Below, piece after piece: positions 33,604 through 43,090 of a DNA stretch of 64,000 nucleotides. How positions within the stretch are numbered: the first letter of the stretch is position 1; each line of letters begins with the position of its first letter. Source of the stretch: Kibdelosporangium persicum. Lineage in GTDB: Bacteria > Actinomycetota > Actinomycetes > Mycobacteriales > Pseudonocardiaceae. The notes below the pieces were generated by a model. The model saw only the letters and a list, made by a program, of their open reading frames with translations, had not been told where the DNA came from and made no database searches. The stretch covers positions 1-64,000 of the forward strand of contig NZ_JAAATY010000017.1 in assembly GCF_013280595.1 (NCBI RefSeq), read 5' to 3'. The position numbers and the translations under genes are program-made.

Positions 33604-36510
33604 ATGGAGCAGCGTAAACTCGTGACGGTTTTGTTCTGCGACCTCGTCGGTTCCACCGAACTGGCCGGCGTCCTGGAACCGGAGACGCTCCGGTCGGTCG
33701 TCATGAGCTACTTCGACACCGCGCGCAGGCAGATCGAGGCGCACGGCGGAACGGTCGAGAAATTCATCGGGGACGCGGTGATGGCCGTGTTCGGTGTCCC
33801 CACCGTGCGCGAGGACGATGCGCGTCGTGGCGCGGCTGCCGCCTTGGACATGATCGCCGCACTGGCCGAGCTCAACGCCGACCTGGAAAGCACGTTCGAC
33901 TGCAGACTGTCGGTGCGGATCGGCGTCAACACCGGTGAGGTCGTCGCCACCGGCACGCAGGGCGCCACCGAGAACCTGGTCGCCGGTGAGGTGGTCAACG
34001 TCGCGGCCCGGCTGGAACAGAACGCGGGCCCGGGCGAGGTCCTGATCGGACCGGTCACCCGTGCGCTGCTCGGCGGCGAGGCGGAGGTCGAGACGGTCGG
34101 GGCGTTGGCGTTGAAGGGAAAACGCGACCCGGTGACCACGTTCCGGCTGCTGGGTATCCGGCCCGACCCAGGATGGCTGGACATGGCCGTCGGCACCCCG
34201 TTCGTCGGCCGGGAGCGGGAGCTCGACCTGTTGCGCGAATGTTGGGCCAGGACGCTGGACGGGCGGAGCCAGTCGGTGACGCTGTCCGGTGAGGCGGGGA
34301 TCGGCAAGACCAGACTCGTCCAGCACTGGCTGTCCGGGCTGCCGGACGACAGTGCGATGATCGGGTCGGGACGCTGCCACCCTTATCGCGACCAGGCGAG
34401 CCTCACCCCCCTTGCGCAGGCGTTGCGCCAGATCCTCGACACGGCGACCCACATCGGCGTGCCCACCGGAAAGTTGCGGTGCGAGCCTGCCTACCGAGTG
34501 CTGCGCTCCGGTCTGCTGCGGGACGGTACCCCGGGCCGCTCGGCGGACAGCACTTACGCCGCGATCGCCACTCTGCTGACCGAAATGGCCACCGTCCGCC
34601 CGGTCATCCTCGTGCTCGACGATGTCCAATGGGCAGAGGAGGTTCTGCTCGACGGTGTCGCCCGGCTGGCCGACATGGTGAGCGAGACGCGGGTGCTTCT
34701 GGTTCTCGCGGGCCGGAAAACCGGCAGTCCACTCCGGACAGTCGAGGTGCCTGCGCTGCCCGAAGCGGACATGGAGCGGCTTGCCGCCGAACTGGTCGAG
34801 GTGCAGGCGCACGTGCCTGCCGTACTCGCCAGGGTGATCGACCGGGCCGAGGGCAACCCGCTGTATCTCGAACAGTTGCTGGCGATGCTCGATGACGGAG
34901 CTGATCCCGGGAAGCTGCCGGTGACGGTGACCGCGGTGCTGGCCGCGCGGATCGACTCACTCGGCCCGGCCGAACGCGTGGTGCTGGACGCCGCCTCCGT
35001 CGTCGGCCGCCAGTTCGACACAGTCGAGATCGAGGCGCTGGCTGAGACCGGGGTGTCCGCCGGACTGCCCGGACTGACGCGCCGCGGGCTGGTCGAACCC
35101 GTGCGCGGCAGCGAGTACCGGTTCCGGAGCGGGTTGCTGCGGGACGTGGCCTACCAGGCGATCAGCAAACGCCGTCGGGCGGACTGGCACGAGGCGCTCG
35201 CCGGGCGGTGCACGACTGCGGCCGCCACGGGTCACCACCTCGAGCAGGCGTATCTCCATCGGCACGGACTCGGCCTGCGCGACGACCACACCGGCCGCCT
35301 GCGCGAGCAGGCCGCCTGTGCCCTCACCGTCGCGGGCCGCAGCGCACTGGCGCGCGCTGACCTGTCCTGGTCGGCGGACCTGGGCAGGCGGGCCATCGCA
35401 CACTCCACACAGGACGACCCGTGGTGGGCGCTGGCGGCCGAAGGGCTCGGCGAGACCCTGCTGGCCATGGGTATGACCCGGGACGGCAGCGAACTGCTGC
35501 GGGACGTAATGGCCTTGTCGATCACCTCAGGCGATCAGCTCACCTACGCGCACGCGAAGCTGCAACTGGCGGCGCTGGACACCCAGCCGGCCCGGCCCGG
35601 GCGGATACCGGCGGCCGACACCGCGCGCGAGGTGCTGCCGGTCTTCGAGGCGTACACCGACCACCTGGGCTTGGCACGCGGTCACATCCGCCTCGCTCAG
35701 GAACAGCAACTGATCGGGTCGCACGGCGCCGCGGAAGAACTGCTGGCCGCCGCGCTGCGGCACGCCGTCACGGCCGATGCCGCACCCGAGCAGGCGATGG
35801 CGCTCGGCGCGATCGGGATCTCCCTCTGGTACGGACCGGCACCGGCGGCCCAGGCTGTGCGGCGCTGTCGCGAACTGCTCGCCCTGCACGGCCGGAATCA
35901 CGACGTCGTGTCCGTCACCCTCAACTACCCGCTGGCGAACCTTCTCGCCCTGCAAGGAAAGGATCGTGAGGCGCGGGCTTGTCTCGCCGTCGCGGACAAG
36001 TTCGCCAATGACCTCGGCTACGCGGAGGCCGCGATGTTCGGGCCGCTGTTCGCCGCGGGAGTCGACGCGCTCGCCGGCCGGCTCGAGTCAGCCGAACAGT
36101 TGCTGGTCGACGCCGTCCGGTCGGCGCGGGCAGCCGGCGACCCGGGACTGATCGCGACCGCATCCTGCCAGCTGGCCAGAGTGCTGCTGCGCCGGGGAAA
36201 ACCTCCTGGGCCGGAGCTGCTCGACCAGATCTCCGGATCGCCCAGTGGGCAGGACGCCGACCCGCTCGGCGTGCTCGCCCTCGCGGCGGGCGATCCGGCG
36301 ATGGCGCATCGCGCGGTGGCCGCGGCGGAGCGAACCGACTCGCCGATCACACTTGCCACGGCACACTTGGACCTCGCCGCGGTGAGCCTGGCGACCGGTG
36401 ACGCCGCGACCGCGGTGACCGCCGCGGACCGCGCGGCGGACTGGTTCGCGGCCAAGGGCCATGTCGTCGGCGGCCATGCCGCCGCCGCCATCCGGGAGGC
36501 CGCGCTGTGA
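33604..36510 (+). CDS. Class III nucleotide cyclase/AAA ATPase regulator
   Basis: A 968-residue multidomain regulator. The N-terminal 175 residues are a class III adenylate/guanylate cyclase domain (LVTVLFCDLVGSTELAG, GGTVEKFIGDAVMAVFG with both metal Asp, VNVAARLEQNA). An AAA_16 ATPase follows (FVGRERELDLL, LSGEAGIGKTRLV P-loop, VILVLDDVQWAEE Walker B), then a long TPR-like helical C-terminus. This architecture is common in actinobacterial signalling regulators. It lies 14 bases after the small peptide gene and overlaps the subtilase gene by four bases, so it is co-translated with the RiPP operon. It may sense a ligand and control the cluster. Confidence 0.92.
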   Translation: MEQRKLVTVLFCDLVGSTELAGVLEPETLRSVVMSYFDTARRQIEAHGGTVEKFIGDAVMAVFGVPTVREDDARRGAAAALDMIAALAELNADLESTFDCRLSVRIGVNTGEVVATGTQGATENLVAGEVVNVAARLEQNAGPGEVLIGPVTRALLGGEAEVETVGALALKGKRDPVTTFRLLGIRPDPGWLDMAVGTPFVGRERELDLLRECWARTLDGRSQSVTLSGEAGIGKTRLVQHWLSGLPDDSAMIGSGRCHPYRDQASLTPLAQALRQILDTATHIGVPTGKLRCEPAYRVLRSGLLRDGTPGRSADSTYAAIATLLTEMATVRPVILVLDDVQWAEEVLLDGVARLADMVSETRVLLVLAGRKTGSPLRTVEVPALPEADMERLAAELVEVQAHVPAVLARVIDRAEGNPLYLEQLLAMLDDGADPGKLPVTVTAVLAARIDSLGPAERVVLDAASVVGRQFDTVEIEALAETGVSAGLPGLTRRGLVEPVRGSEYRFRSGLLRDVAYQAISKRRRADWHEALAGRCTTAAATGHHLEQAYLHRHGLGLRDDHTGRLREQAACALTVAGRSALARADLSWSADLGRRAIAHSTQDDPWWALAAEGLGETLLAMGMTRDGSELLRDVMALSITSGDQLTYAHAKLQLAALDTQPARPGRIPAADTAREVLPVFEAYTDHLGLARGHIRLAQEQQLIGSHGAAEELLAAALRHAVTADAAPEQAMALGAIGISLWYGPAPAAQAVRRCRELLALHGRNHDVVSVTLNYPLANLLALQGKDREARACLAVADKFANDLGYAEAAMFGPLFAAGVDALAGRLESAEQLLVDAVRSARAAGDPGLIATASCQLARVLLRRGKPPGPELLDQISGSPSGQDADPLGVLALAAGDPAMAHRAVAAAERTDSPITLATAHLDLAAVSLATGDAATAVTAADRAADWFAAKGHVVGGHAAAAIREAAL

Positions 36511-37319
36511 CTCGTGCGCTCAGCTGGGGCCTGCGTGATCAGAGACCCTCGGACATCAAGGTCGGCGCGACCGGCCTCGATCAGGTGACCCCCGAGTGGG
36601 CCTGGGGAGGCTCGACCGGTGCGGGGGTCCGGGTGTGCGTTGTGGACAGTGGGATCGAGGGCGGCCATCCGCTTGTCCGGTCGGTCGCCAGCGCACATGA
36701 GGTGGTGCAAGGAGAAAACGGTCCCGAGGTGCGCCCGGCCGACCCCGAGGACACCTGCGGCCACGGCACCGCCTGCGCCGGGATCATCCGCGATGTCGCA
36801 CCGGACTGCGAACTGCACAGCGTCCGGGTCCTTGGCCGGGGGTTCACCGGCAGCGGCCGCTTCCTGCTCGCCGGGCTGCGCTGGGCCGTCGAGCAAAGGT
36901 TCGACGTGATCAACATGAGCCTGTCGACCACGCACACCAAGTTCGCCCACGAACTGCACGAACTGGCCGACGAGGCCTACTTCCGGCGCATCGCCATCGT
37001 CGCGTCGGCCCACAACACCCCGGTGGTCAGCTTTCCCTGGCGGTTCTGCTCCGTCCTGTCGGTCGGCAGCCACCAGGAACCCGACCCTGGCCTGTACCTG
37101 TACAACCCGGCGCCACCGGTGGAGTTCTTCGCGATGGGCCGTGATGTGGTCGTCGCGTGGCCCGGTGGTGGAACCGTCCGCACCACGGGCAACAGCTTCG
37201 CCACGCCGAGGATCACCGGCCTGTGCGCGGCGATCCTCGCCAAACACCCGCAGCTGACCATCTTCCAGCTCAAGACCGTGCTGTACCTGGCCGCGGCGAA
37301 CGTCCGCACCGAGAAATGA
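36507..37319 (+). CDS. Cytosolic S8 subtilisin-like protease without prodomain
   Basis: A 270-residue minimal subtilase. Catalytic Asp47 in VVDSGIEGGHP, His86 in CGHGTACAG, oxyanion Asn170 in VASAHNTP and Ser230 in TGNSFATPRITG are all present, though GTS is GNS. There is no signal peptide and no I9 prodomain, so it should fold and act inside the cell. It resembles the small S8 proteins in several RiPP clusters and the protease part of cyanobactin PatA-type enzymes. Cleavage of a leader peptide is the likely role. GTG 36507 overlaps the upstream stop (GTGA). Confidence 0.9.
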   Translation: MTRALSWGLRDQRPSDIKVGATGLDQVTPEWAWGGSTGAGVRVCVVDSGIEGGHPLVRSVASAHEVVQGENGPEVRPADPEDTCGHGTACAGIIRDVAPDCELHSVRVLGRGFTGSGRFLLAGLRWAVEQRFDVINMSLSTTHTKFAHELHELADEAYFRRIAIVASAHNTPVVSFPWRFCSVLSVGSHQEPDPGLYLYNPAPPVEFFAMGRDVVVAWPGGGTVRTTGNSFATPRITGLCAAILAKHPQLTIFQLKTVLYLAAANVRTEK

Positions 37320-37328
37320 GGTCTGGCC

Positions 37329-37910
37329 GTGACACTGGACGTCTCACCCGCGCCGAGCGGCACCCGGGAACTGCTTCAGTCCATTGTGGAGGTCGCGATG
37401 GCGATCTTCGGCGCCGCCGCCAGCTCGGTCTTCCTGCTCGACGAACCCGAGGGTGAACTGGTCTTCGAGGCCGTCGCCGGTGCCGGGCAGGATTTCCTGA
37501 TCGGCACCAGGATCCCGGCCGGCCGCGGGATCGCGGGCTGGGTGGTGAGTTCGGGCCAGGCCGTCATCGCCGACGACCTGACCGGCAACCGGACGTTCGC
37601 CCGTGATCTGGCGGAGTCCACCGGCTACGTGCCCCAGGCGCTGATGGCCGCGCCGCTGTTGTCCGCCGGCGAGGTGCTCGGTGTGCTGGAGGTGATCGAT
37701 CCGGCCGTGCAGTCCCGCTCCAGCCTGGGCGACCTGGACTTGCTGTCGCTGTTCGCCAACCAGGCCGCCACGGCGCTGCGGGTGGCCAGAGGATGCTCTC
37801 ACTGCCGGGACGACAGTGAGCCGCTCGTCCGCCTCGCCGCCGACGAGAGTGAACTCGGCGCGCAACTGGTGGGCGTGTTCAAGGACTTCCTGCGGCACCG
37901 GAATGGCTGA
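37329..37910 (+). CDS. GAF-domain protein
   Basis: A 193-residue protein with one GAF domain (SSVFLLDEPEGELVFEAVAG, GRGIAGWVVSSGQAVIADDL, VPQALMAAPLLSAGEVLGVL), followed by a short helical tail with CSHC. It has no output domain, so it may bind a small ligand and signal through a partner, perhaps the cyclase/AAA protein of the same operon. It starts at GTG 37329, 9 bases after the subtilase stop, and its 3' end overlaps the convergent SARP gene by 32 bases. Confidence 0.85.
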   Translation: MTLDVSPAPSGTRELLQSIVEVAMAIFGAAASSVFLLDEPEGELVFEAVAGAGQDFLIGTRIPAGRGIAGWVVSSGQAVIADDLTGNRTFARDLAESTGYVPQALMAAPLLSAGEVLGVLEVIDPAVQSRSSLGDLDLLSLFANQAATALRVARGCSHCRDDSEPLVRLAADESELGAQLVGVFKDFLRHRNG

Positions 37911-39666
37911 CCCGGTGGCGCGCAGCGGTTTCCCGGCAGTGCCGGTAGGTCAGGGCGGACATGTCGTAGCTGGCGTAGCACGCGGTGACCTCGGCGTCCG
38001 GCGCTGCCAGGACATCACACTCCAGCAGCGATTCCAGCAGCAGGTCGGGCGACGCGGCCAGGTCGGCCAGTGCCGCGATGATCTGGCCGTGCTCGAATGG
38101 TGGCGGCGGCAAGTCGGCGAGCCGGCGGTACGCGGCGCGCTGCAGGTCGGACATGGTGCGGTAGAACAGGTCGAGCCGGTCGCGGAAGGCCAGTCCCCCC
38201 ACCGCCAGCTCGTCCAGCACGCGCGCGGGATCGCCGAGGCGGTCGGCGAACTCGGCGAGGGTGATGTGCCGCAGTGCCGCCAGTCTCGACGCGACGATCT
38301 GGATCGCGAGTGGCCGGCCCTCGCAGCTGCCGATGATCCGCCCGACCGCGTCCCGGTCGGCGAGCACCCGGCTGCGGCCGATGACCCGGCCGAGCAGCTC
38401 CCGGCTCTCCGCCTCGCCCAGTGCCCCGAGACGGATACGCAGCACCGATTCCAGTCCCCACAGTGGGCTGCGGCCGGTCACGAGCACGCCACTCGTTCCC
38501 CAGCCGGGCAGGACCGCCCGGACGGTGTCCTCGTGTGTCGCGTTGTCCAGCACGAGCAGCAGCCTGCGCTGCGCGATCCAGGACCGCCAGCGCGCCGATG
38601 CCTGCGCCGCCCCACAGTCGAGGCCGATCATGCCCAGCAGGTGCTCGAACACCCGGCTCGCCGGCTTGGGCGTGCCGTCTTCCTCGGCCAGGTCGAGAAA
38701 CAGCTGCCCGTCGGGGAAGTTCGCGCGCAGCAGGTGGGCCACGTGAACGGCGAACGAGGACTTGCCGGAGCCGACCGGGCCGTGCACCACGACCACCCGG
38801 TGGCCCTTGTGACCGGACAGGGTTTCGGTGGCGCGGTCGGCCTCGGCGGCTCGTCCGACGAAGTCCGGCAGGGCGCGGGGAAGCTGGTTACCCGGCGCGA
38901 ACCGGCCCGGGCGGTTCGGCGGCCGGGCCTCGCCGTTGAGCAGTTCCCGGTGCACACTGCCCAGCATCGGACTGGGGTCCACGCCCAGTTCGTCGGCCAG
39001 CGTCTGCCGGATGAGCTCGTAGTGCGCCAAGGCCTCCTGGACCCGGCCGTCCGCAGCCAGAGCGCGGATCCATGCGCCGCCAAGCCTTTCCCGGAGCACA
39101 TGCGGCCGGACGTGCTCGGCCAGCCGGTCCAGCACGATCTGGTGGTCCCCGGATTCGACCGCCAGCTCGGCCCAGTCCTCCAGGCTGGCCAGGAAGATCT
39201 CGTGCCACCGGCCGAGGTCGGCGGTCAGGCCCGGTTCGTCCGCGAACTCGGCCAGCGGTGCACGCCACAGCGCCACGGCGTGACCGAGCAGGTCCGCGGC
39301 CGCGTCGGCATCCCCGTCCCGGCGCAATCGCCGCCCGCCGCGGGCGAGGTGCTCGAACCGCAGCAGGTCACACTCGTCGGGCGTGAGGTTCAGCCGGTAG
39401 CCGCGGGCGGTGAACCCGAGCCGGTCGCCGAAAGTCCGGCGCAGTTTGGAAATGTAGACCTGGAGGTTCTTCGGCGCCGTCCGTGGCGGGTGGGCGGCCC
39501 AGAGTGTCTCGACGAGGTCCTTGACCGGTACCACCGAGTTGGCCCGGCACAGCAGCTGAGCCAGCAGCAGCCGCTGCTTGGGCCGGCCGAGGTCGGCGGC
39601 CCGGCCGTCGACAAGGACCGTCAGCTCGCCAAATGTCCGGCATTCCACGGTGTTGCGTAAGCCCAT
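37879..39666 (-). CDS. SARP-type AfsR-like regulator
   Basis: A 595-residue regulator. Residues about 8-90 are an OmpR-like winged helix (FGELTVLVDGRAADLGRPKQ, LWAAHPPRTAPKNLQVYISK); about 95-240 are the BTAD domain (LADELGVDPSPMLGSVHREL); from about 265 an NB-ARC ATPase follows (FVGRAAEADR, VVHGPVGSGKSSFAVHVAHL, RLLLVLDNA). Such SARPs activate specialised-metabolism operons. ATG 39666 has a GGGGAG site. The gene converges on the RiPP operon and is the probable pathway activator. Confidence 0.93.
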   Translation of the reverse strand: MGLRNTVECRTFGELTVLVDGRAADLGRPKQRLLLAQLLCRANSVVPVKDLVETLWAAHPPRTAPKNLQVYISKLRRTFGDRLGFTARGYRLNLTPDECDLLRFEHLARGGRRLRRDGDADAAADLLGHAVALWRAPLAEFADEPGLTADLGRWHEIFLASLEDWAELAVESGDHQIVLDRLAEHVRPHVLRERLGGAWIRALAADGRVQEALAHYELIRQTLADELGVDPSPMLGSVHRELLNGEARPPNRPGRFAPGNQLPRALPDFVGRAAEADRATETLSGHKGHRVVVVHGPVGSGKSSFAVHVAHLLRANFPDGQLFLDLAEEDGTPKPASRVFEHLLGMIGLDCGAAQASARWRSWIAQRRLLLVLDNATHEDTVRAVLPGWGTSGVLVTGRSPLWGLESVLRIRLGALGEAESRELLGRVIGRSRVLADRDAVGRIIGSCEGRPLAIQIVASRLAALRHITLAEFADRLGDPARVLDELAVGGLAFRDRLDLFYRTMSDLQRAAYRRLADLPPPPFEHGQIIAALADLAASPDLLLESLLECDVLAAPDAEVTACYASYDMSALTYRHCRETAARHRVSHSGAAGSP

Positions 39667-39748
39667 GTGCTCCCCATCCCTTCGCCCCGGCGAGTATCAC
39701 CGTGCGGCGTTGGGAGCCGGTTGGACCCGGATAGGGCAGACGTGCGGC

Positions 39749-42700
39749 TCAGCCGGCACCGAGATCGGCGAGCCTGGCCGCCGAACGCCGGTGCCAGGTG
39801 ACGCACTCCATTTCGGCGTTGTGGCGTTCGGCCTTGCGCAGCAGGGTGATCGCCCGTTCGGTCTGTCCGGCGGTGGCGGCGGCCGCACCGAGGAAGTAGT
39901 CGATGGAGCCCCAGCAGAGGATCGCCGAGCCGGTGGTCACACTCTGGCCGGAGTACCGGAGCAGTTGCCCCAACGCGTACTCGCACGAGGGACCGTCGCC
40001 GCACAATGCCCAGGTGTAGGCGCGGATGACCATCTGCGTCAGCCACAACCAGTCCCGTGGCGGTTCTTTGAGCTGCCCGGCGGGCGGGCAGGCCACCCTG
40101 GCCTCGGCAAGATTTCCCTGCAAGGCGAGCACCAATCCCCGATGCTCCAGGGTGACCGGACTGTCCGGCTCGTCATGGCCACGCAGCATCTGTTGCGCTT
40201 CCTCGTACTTGCCCTGGTCGATCAGCCAGGACACGAGCTGGGCCGTGAGCGCGGGCTCCGAGCCCCACACTGTCTGCCGGTGCAACTCGTACGTCTGCCG
40301 GGACAGCCGCGCGGCGGTCTCCGGGTCACCGGCCAGGCCGGCCCGCATCGCTTTCCACCACCGCAGATGCACATCGACCTCGGGAAGCCGGATCCGCAGA
40401 TTGGCCTCGGTACAGGCGTCGATGTCGGCTTGCGCGGCCGTCATGTCGCCGGCTTCCAGCGAGGTCAACGCCCTGCGCAACAGCACACGCGGCGTCCAGT
40501 CCGCGCTGAGCTCGGCGTGCTCGGTCAGCTCGACCTGTTCCTGGACGATCCGCCGGCGCTCGGCGAGCGTGTCGGCATACCGGATCGCTTGGTGGCGCAA
40601 GTGAAGCGCGCGCATCAGCAGCGTGGGGTCACCGAGTCGCCGGGCCATGGCGACCGCCTCGGCGGAAGGCTGGCTCGGCCCGTGGACGTCAGGGCCGAAC
40701 TCGAAGTACTGCTCCGTCGCCAGCGCCGCGAGCGAGAGGCACCGCAAGCGCGAGTCCTCGGCGGGAAGCAACCGCACGGAGTCACGCAGCGCGGCCAGCA
40801 CAACCGGTTCCAGGGCAAGATATTCACGCATCGACCAGAACGACTCGGTGCTGTACGTGCAGGCGGCCGTGGCCAGTGCGCGCAGATCGCCGAGTTTCTC
40901 CGCGAGCCCGATCGCGCGACGCAACGTGGCCGAGGCGAGCTGTTGAAGGCCTGCGCGGCAACTGGTGCGGCCCAGTCTCACCAGCAACTCGAACAGTCTG
41001 CGTGTCTGCGTCGCGGACCGGGGAATCGCGTGGCGGTCGATGACGTCGACGACAGCACCGAACAGCGTCGCCGCGTGCTGGTACGCGTGCACTTGTTCGG
41101 CGCGCTCCGCTGCGGCGTGCCCAGCGGCGATCGCCTCCTCCGCGTGCCCGGCGCCGGATGCTTCCAGCCAGTGGTATGCCACGGCGTCCAGGACGTCGCT
41201 GTCGGGAATGTGTGGCACGCGCCGCGCGAGCGCGCGTGCGGCGTCGGCGTGCAGTTTCGCCAGCCGAAGCCGGGAAACCGAGGAACGGACGGTGTCGCGC
41301 ACGAGTGCGTGGCTGAACCGGTACCGGCCGGAGCTGGACTCGGTCACCAGCCCCCAGCGCAGCGCGGCGTCCAGCACCTCCGAGAACGTCTCGGCCGTGA
41401 GGCCGCTGGTCTCGGCCAGGACGTCCGTCGCGAACTCCTCACCGAGCACGGCCGCTGCCAACAGAACGGATCCGGCCTCGGGCGGCAGCCTGCGCAGCCG
41501 GTGCTGGATGAGGTCGCGGGTACCCTGTGGCAGGGCGTCGGCCAGCGAGCCGGACGTCAGCCTGGGGACCAGTCGGGCCAGTTCGACCACGTGGAAGGGG
41601 TTTCCGCCGGAGCGCTGGTGGATCACCCGCACGGCGTCCGGGTGCTCGGAGTCCGGCCAGGCGCTGAGCACCTCGCCGACCTCGGCCTCGGTCAGTCGGC
41701 GCAGCTGCCACCTGGTCGCCCAGCGCCCGGTCAGCTGGGCGACCAGCCCGGCGGCCGGCTCGACGAGGTCGGCTCCGTCCCGGCTGGTCGCGACCACGAG
41801 CAGCGGCAGCTCCGGCAGCATGGTGGTGAGCACCCGCAGCACGAGCACCGAGTCGGGATCGGCCCAGTGCAGGTCGTCCAGGACCACCAGTGCCGGGCGG
41901 TGGCCGGCGGCCGCCGCGATCACGTCGACAATGGCTGTGTGCAACCGTTTCTCGTTCGGTTGCGCGGACCGGCCGACGTTGAGCAGGGCACCGAGCCCGG
42001 CCTCCCCGGCCAGTTCCCGCAACGCGGAATCGGGCTCGATCAGCGTGCGCAGGACCGAAACCCACGGCCAGAAAGCCGGACTGCCCTCACCGTCCGGGCA
42101 CCGGCCCAACGCCACCGTGAACCCGAATTTCGTGCCCATGGCGACCGCGGCCTCGGTGACGCGGGTCTTGCCGATCCCGGGTTCGCCGGTGACCAGGAAC
42201 AGATGTCCGCTGCCGGTACTGGCGCGGGTCATCGCCTGCCGGATGGCGCGCAGCACGTCATCACGACCCGCCAAGCGCTCCACTGGGCGCGGACCGGTCA
42301 CCTCGACCGGGGCGCTGGTCAGGTCAAGGCTGGGGTCCTGGGTGAGGATGGCCTGTTCCAGCCGGCGCAGCCCGGCGCTCGGCTCGATGCCCAGTTCGGT
42401 CACCAGGGTGTGCCTGGCCTCCCGCAACGCTCCGAGCGCGTCGGCCTGCCGGCCGCTGCGGTAGAGCGCGAGCGTGAGCATCTCCCAGCGGCGTTCCCGC
42501 AACGGTTCGGCCATGACCAGCAGGCGCAACGCGACGGCCGCTTTGGCGGGCTGTCCCACCGCGAGTTCGGTCTCGGCCCGCTCGTCCTGGGCGGCGAGCC
42601 GCAGTTCCTCGAGTTCGGCCGCGGCCGTCGCGGCGAACGCGTCCGCGGCGAACTCACCGAACGCCGGGCCTCGCCACAAGTTGAGCGCCTCGTCGAACAG

Positions 42701-43084
42701 GTTCAACGCGTCCAGCGGACGTCCTCCCGTCCGCGCGGAGTTCGCCGCCGCGACCAGGTCACGGAACTGGGACGAGTCAAGCTGCCCCGGCTCTATCAAC
42801 AACCGGTACCCCAAGGGGGAACTGGCCAGCACCGACTCGGTGGCCCGCGGGGCCCGGTGCGGCTCCAGCGCTCGCCGCAGGTTGGCGACATAGGCGCGCA
42901 GGGTTCCTACCGCCGAGGCTGGTGCCGCTGATCCCCAGACCGCGTCGACCAGGCTCGCGACCGGAACGGCCGCCCCCGGCTGGACCAACAGCGCGGCCAG
43001 CACACGGCGCTGTTTGGCACCACCGAGTTCGACGCTTCTGCCATCCACCAACGCCCCGATCGCACCTAGCACCGTCCAGCGCAC
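39749..43084 (-). CDS. Large SARP/AAA regulator with TPR C-terminus
   Basis: A protein of about 1,111 residues. An N-terminal trans_reg_C winged helix (LGAIGALVDGRSVELGGAKQ, VWGSAAPASAVGTLRAYVAN) and BTAD domain (LVTELGIEPSAGLRRLEQAI) precede an AAA ATPase (LAGRDDVLRAI, LVTGEPGIGKTRVTEAAVA, LVVLDDLHWAD) and a long helical repeat region. The family start MRWTVLG at GTG 43084 is preferred; a TTG at 43090 is possible. It follows the first SARP gene on the same strand with 82 bases between. Two SARP-type activators beside one RiPP locus is notable. Confidence 0.92.
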   Translation of the reverse strand: MRWTVLGAIGALVDGRSVELGGAKQRRVLAALLVQPGAAVPVASLVDAVWGSAAPASAVGTLRAYVANLRRALEPHRAPRATESVLASSPLGYRLLIEPGQLDSSQFRDLVAAANSARTGGRPLDALNLFDEALNLWRGPAFGEFAADAFAATAAAELEELRLAAQDERAETELAVGQPAKAAVALRLLVMAEPLRERRWEMLTLALYRSGRQADALGALREARHTLVTELGIEPSAGLRRLEQAILTQDPSLDLTSAPVEVTGPRPVERLAGRDDVLRAIRQAMTRASTGSGHLFLVTGEPGIGKTRVTEAAVAMGTKFGFTVALGRCPDGEGSPAFWPWVSVLRTLIEPDSALRELAGEAGLGALLNVGRSAQPNEKRLHTAIVDVIAAAAGHRPALVVLDDLHWADPDSVLVLRVLTTMLPELPLLVVATSRDGADLVEPAAGLVAQLTGRWATRWQLRRLTEAEVGEVLSAWPDSEHPDAVRVIHQRSGGNPFHVVELARLVPRLTSGSLADALPQGTRDLIQHRLRRLPPEAGSVLLAAAVLGEEFATDVLAETSGLTAETFSEVLDAALRWGLVTESSSGRYRFSHALVRDTVRSSVSRLRLAKLHADAARALARRVPHIPDSDVLDAVAYHWLEASGAGHAEEAIAAGHAAAERAEQVHAYQHAATLFGAVVDVIDRHAIPRSATQTRRLFELLVRLGRTSCRAGLQQLASATLRRAIGLAEKLGDLRALATAACTYSTESFWSMREYLALEPVVLAALRDSVRLLPAEDSRLRCLSLAALATEQYFEFGPDVHGPSQPSAEAVAMARRLGDPTLLMRALHLRHQAIRYADTLAERRRIVQEQVELTEHAELSADWTPRVLLRRALTSLEAGDMTAAQADIDACTEANLRIRLPEVDVHLRWWKAMRAGLAGDPETAARLSRQTYELHRQTVWGSEPALTAQLVSWLIDQGKYEEAQQMLRGHDEPDSPVTLEHRGLVLALQGNLAEARVACPPAGQLKEPPRDWLWLTQMVIRAYTWALCGDGPSCEYALGQLLRYSGQSVTTGSAILCWGSIDYFLGAAAATAGQTERAITLLRKAERHNAEMECVTWHRRSAARLADLGAG

Positions 43085-43090
43085 GTACAA

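Noticed and set aside
37816-39660. 614-residue plus-strand frame
   Set aside because: Shadow of the SARP gene; Arg/Gly/His-biased composition and no motif.
39578-42931. 1,117-residue plus-strand frame
   Set aside because: Shadow of the large SARP/AAA gene, caused by GC bias in the third codon position.
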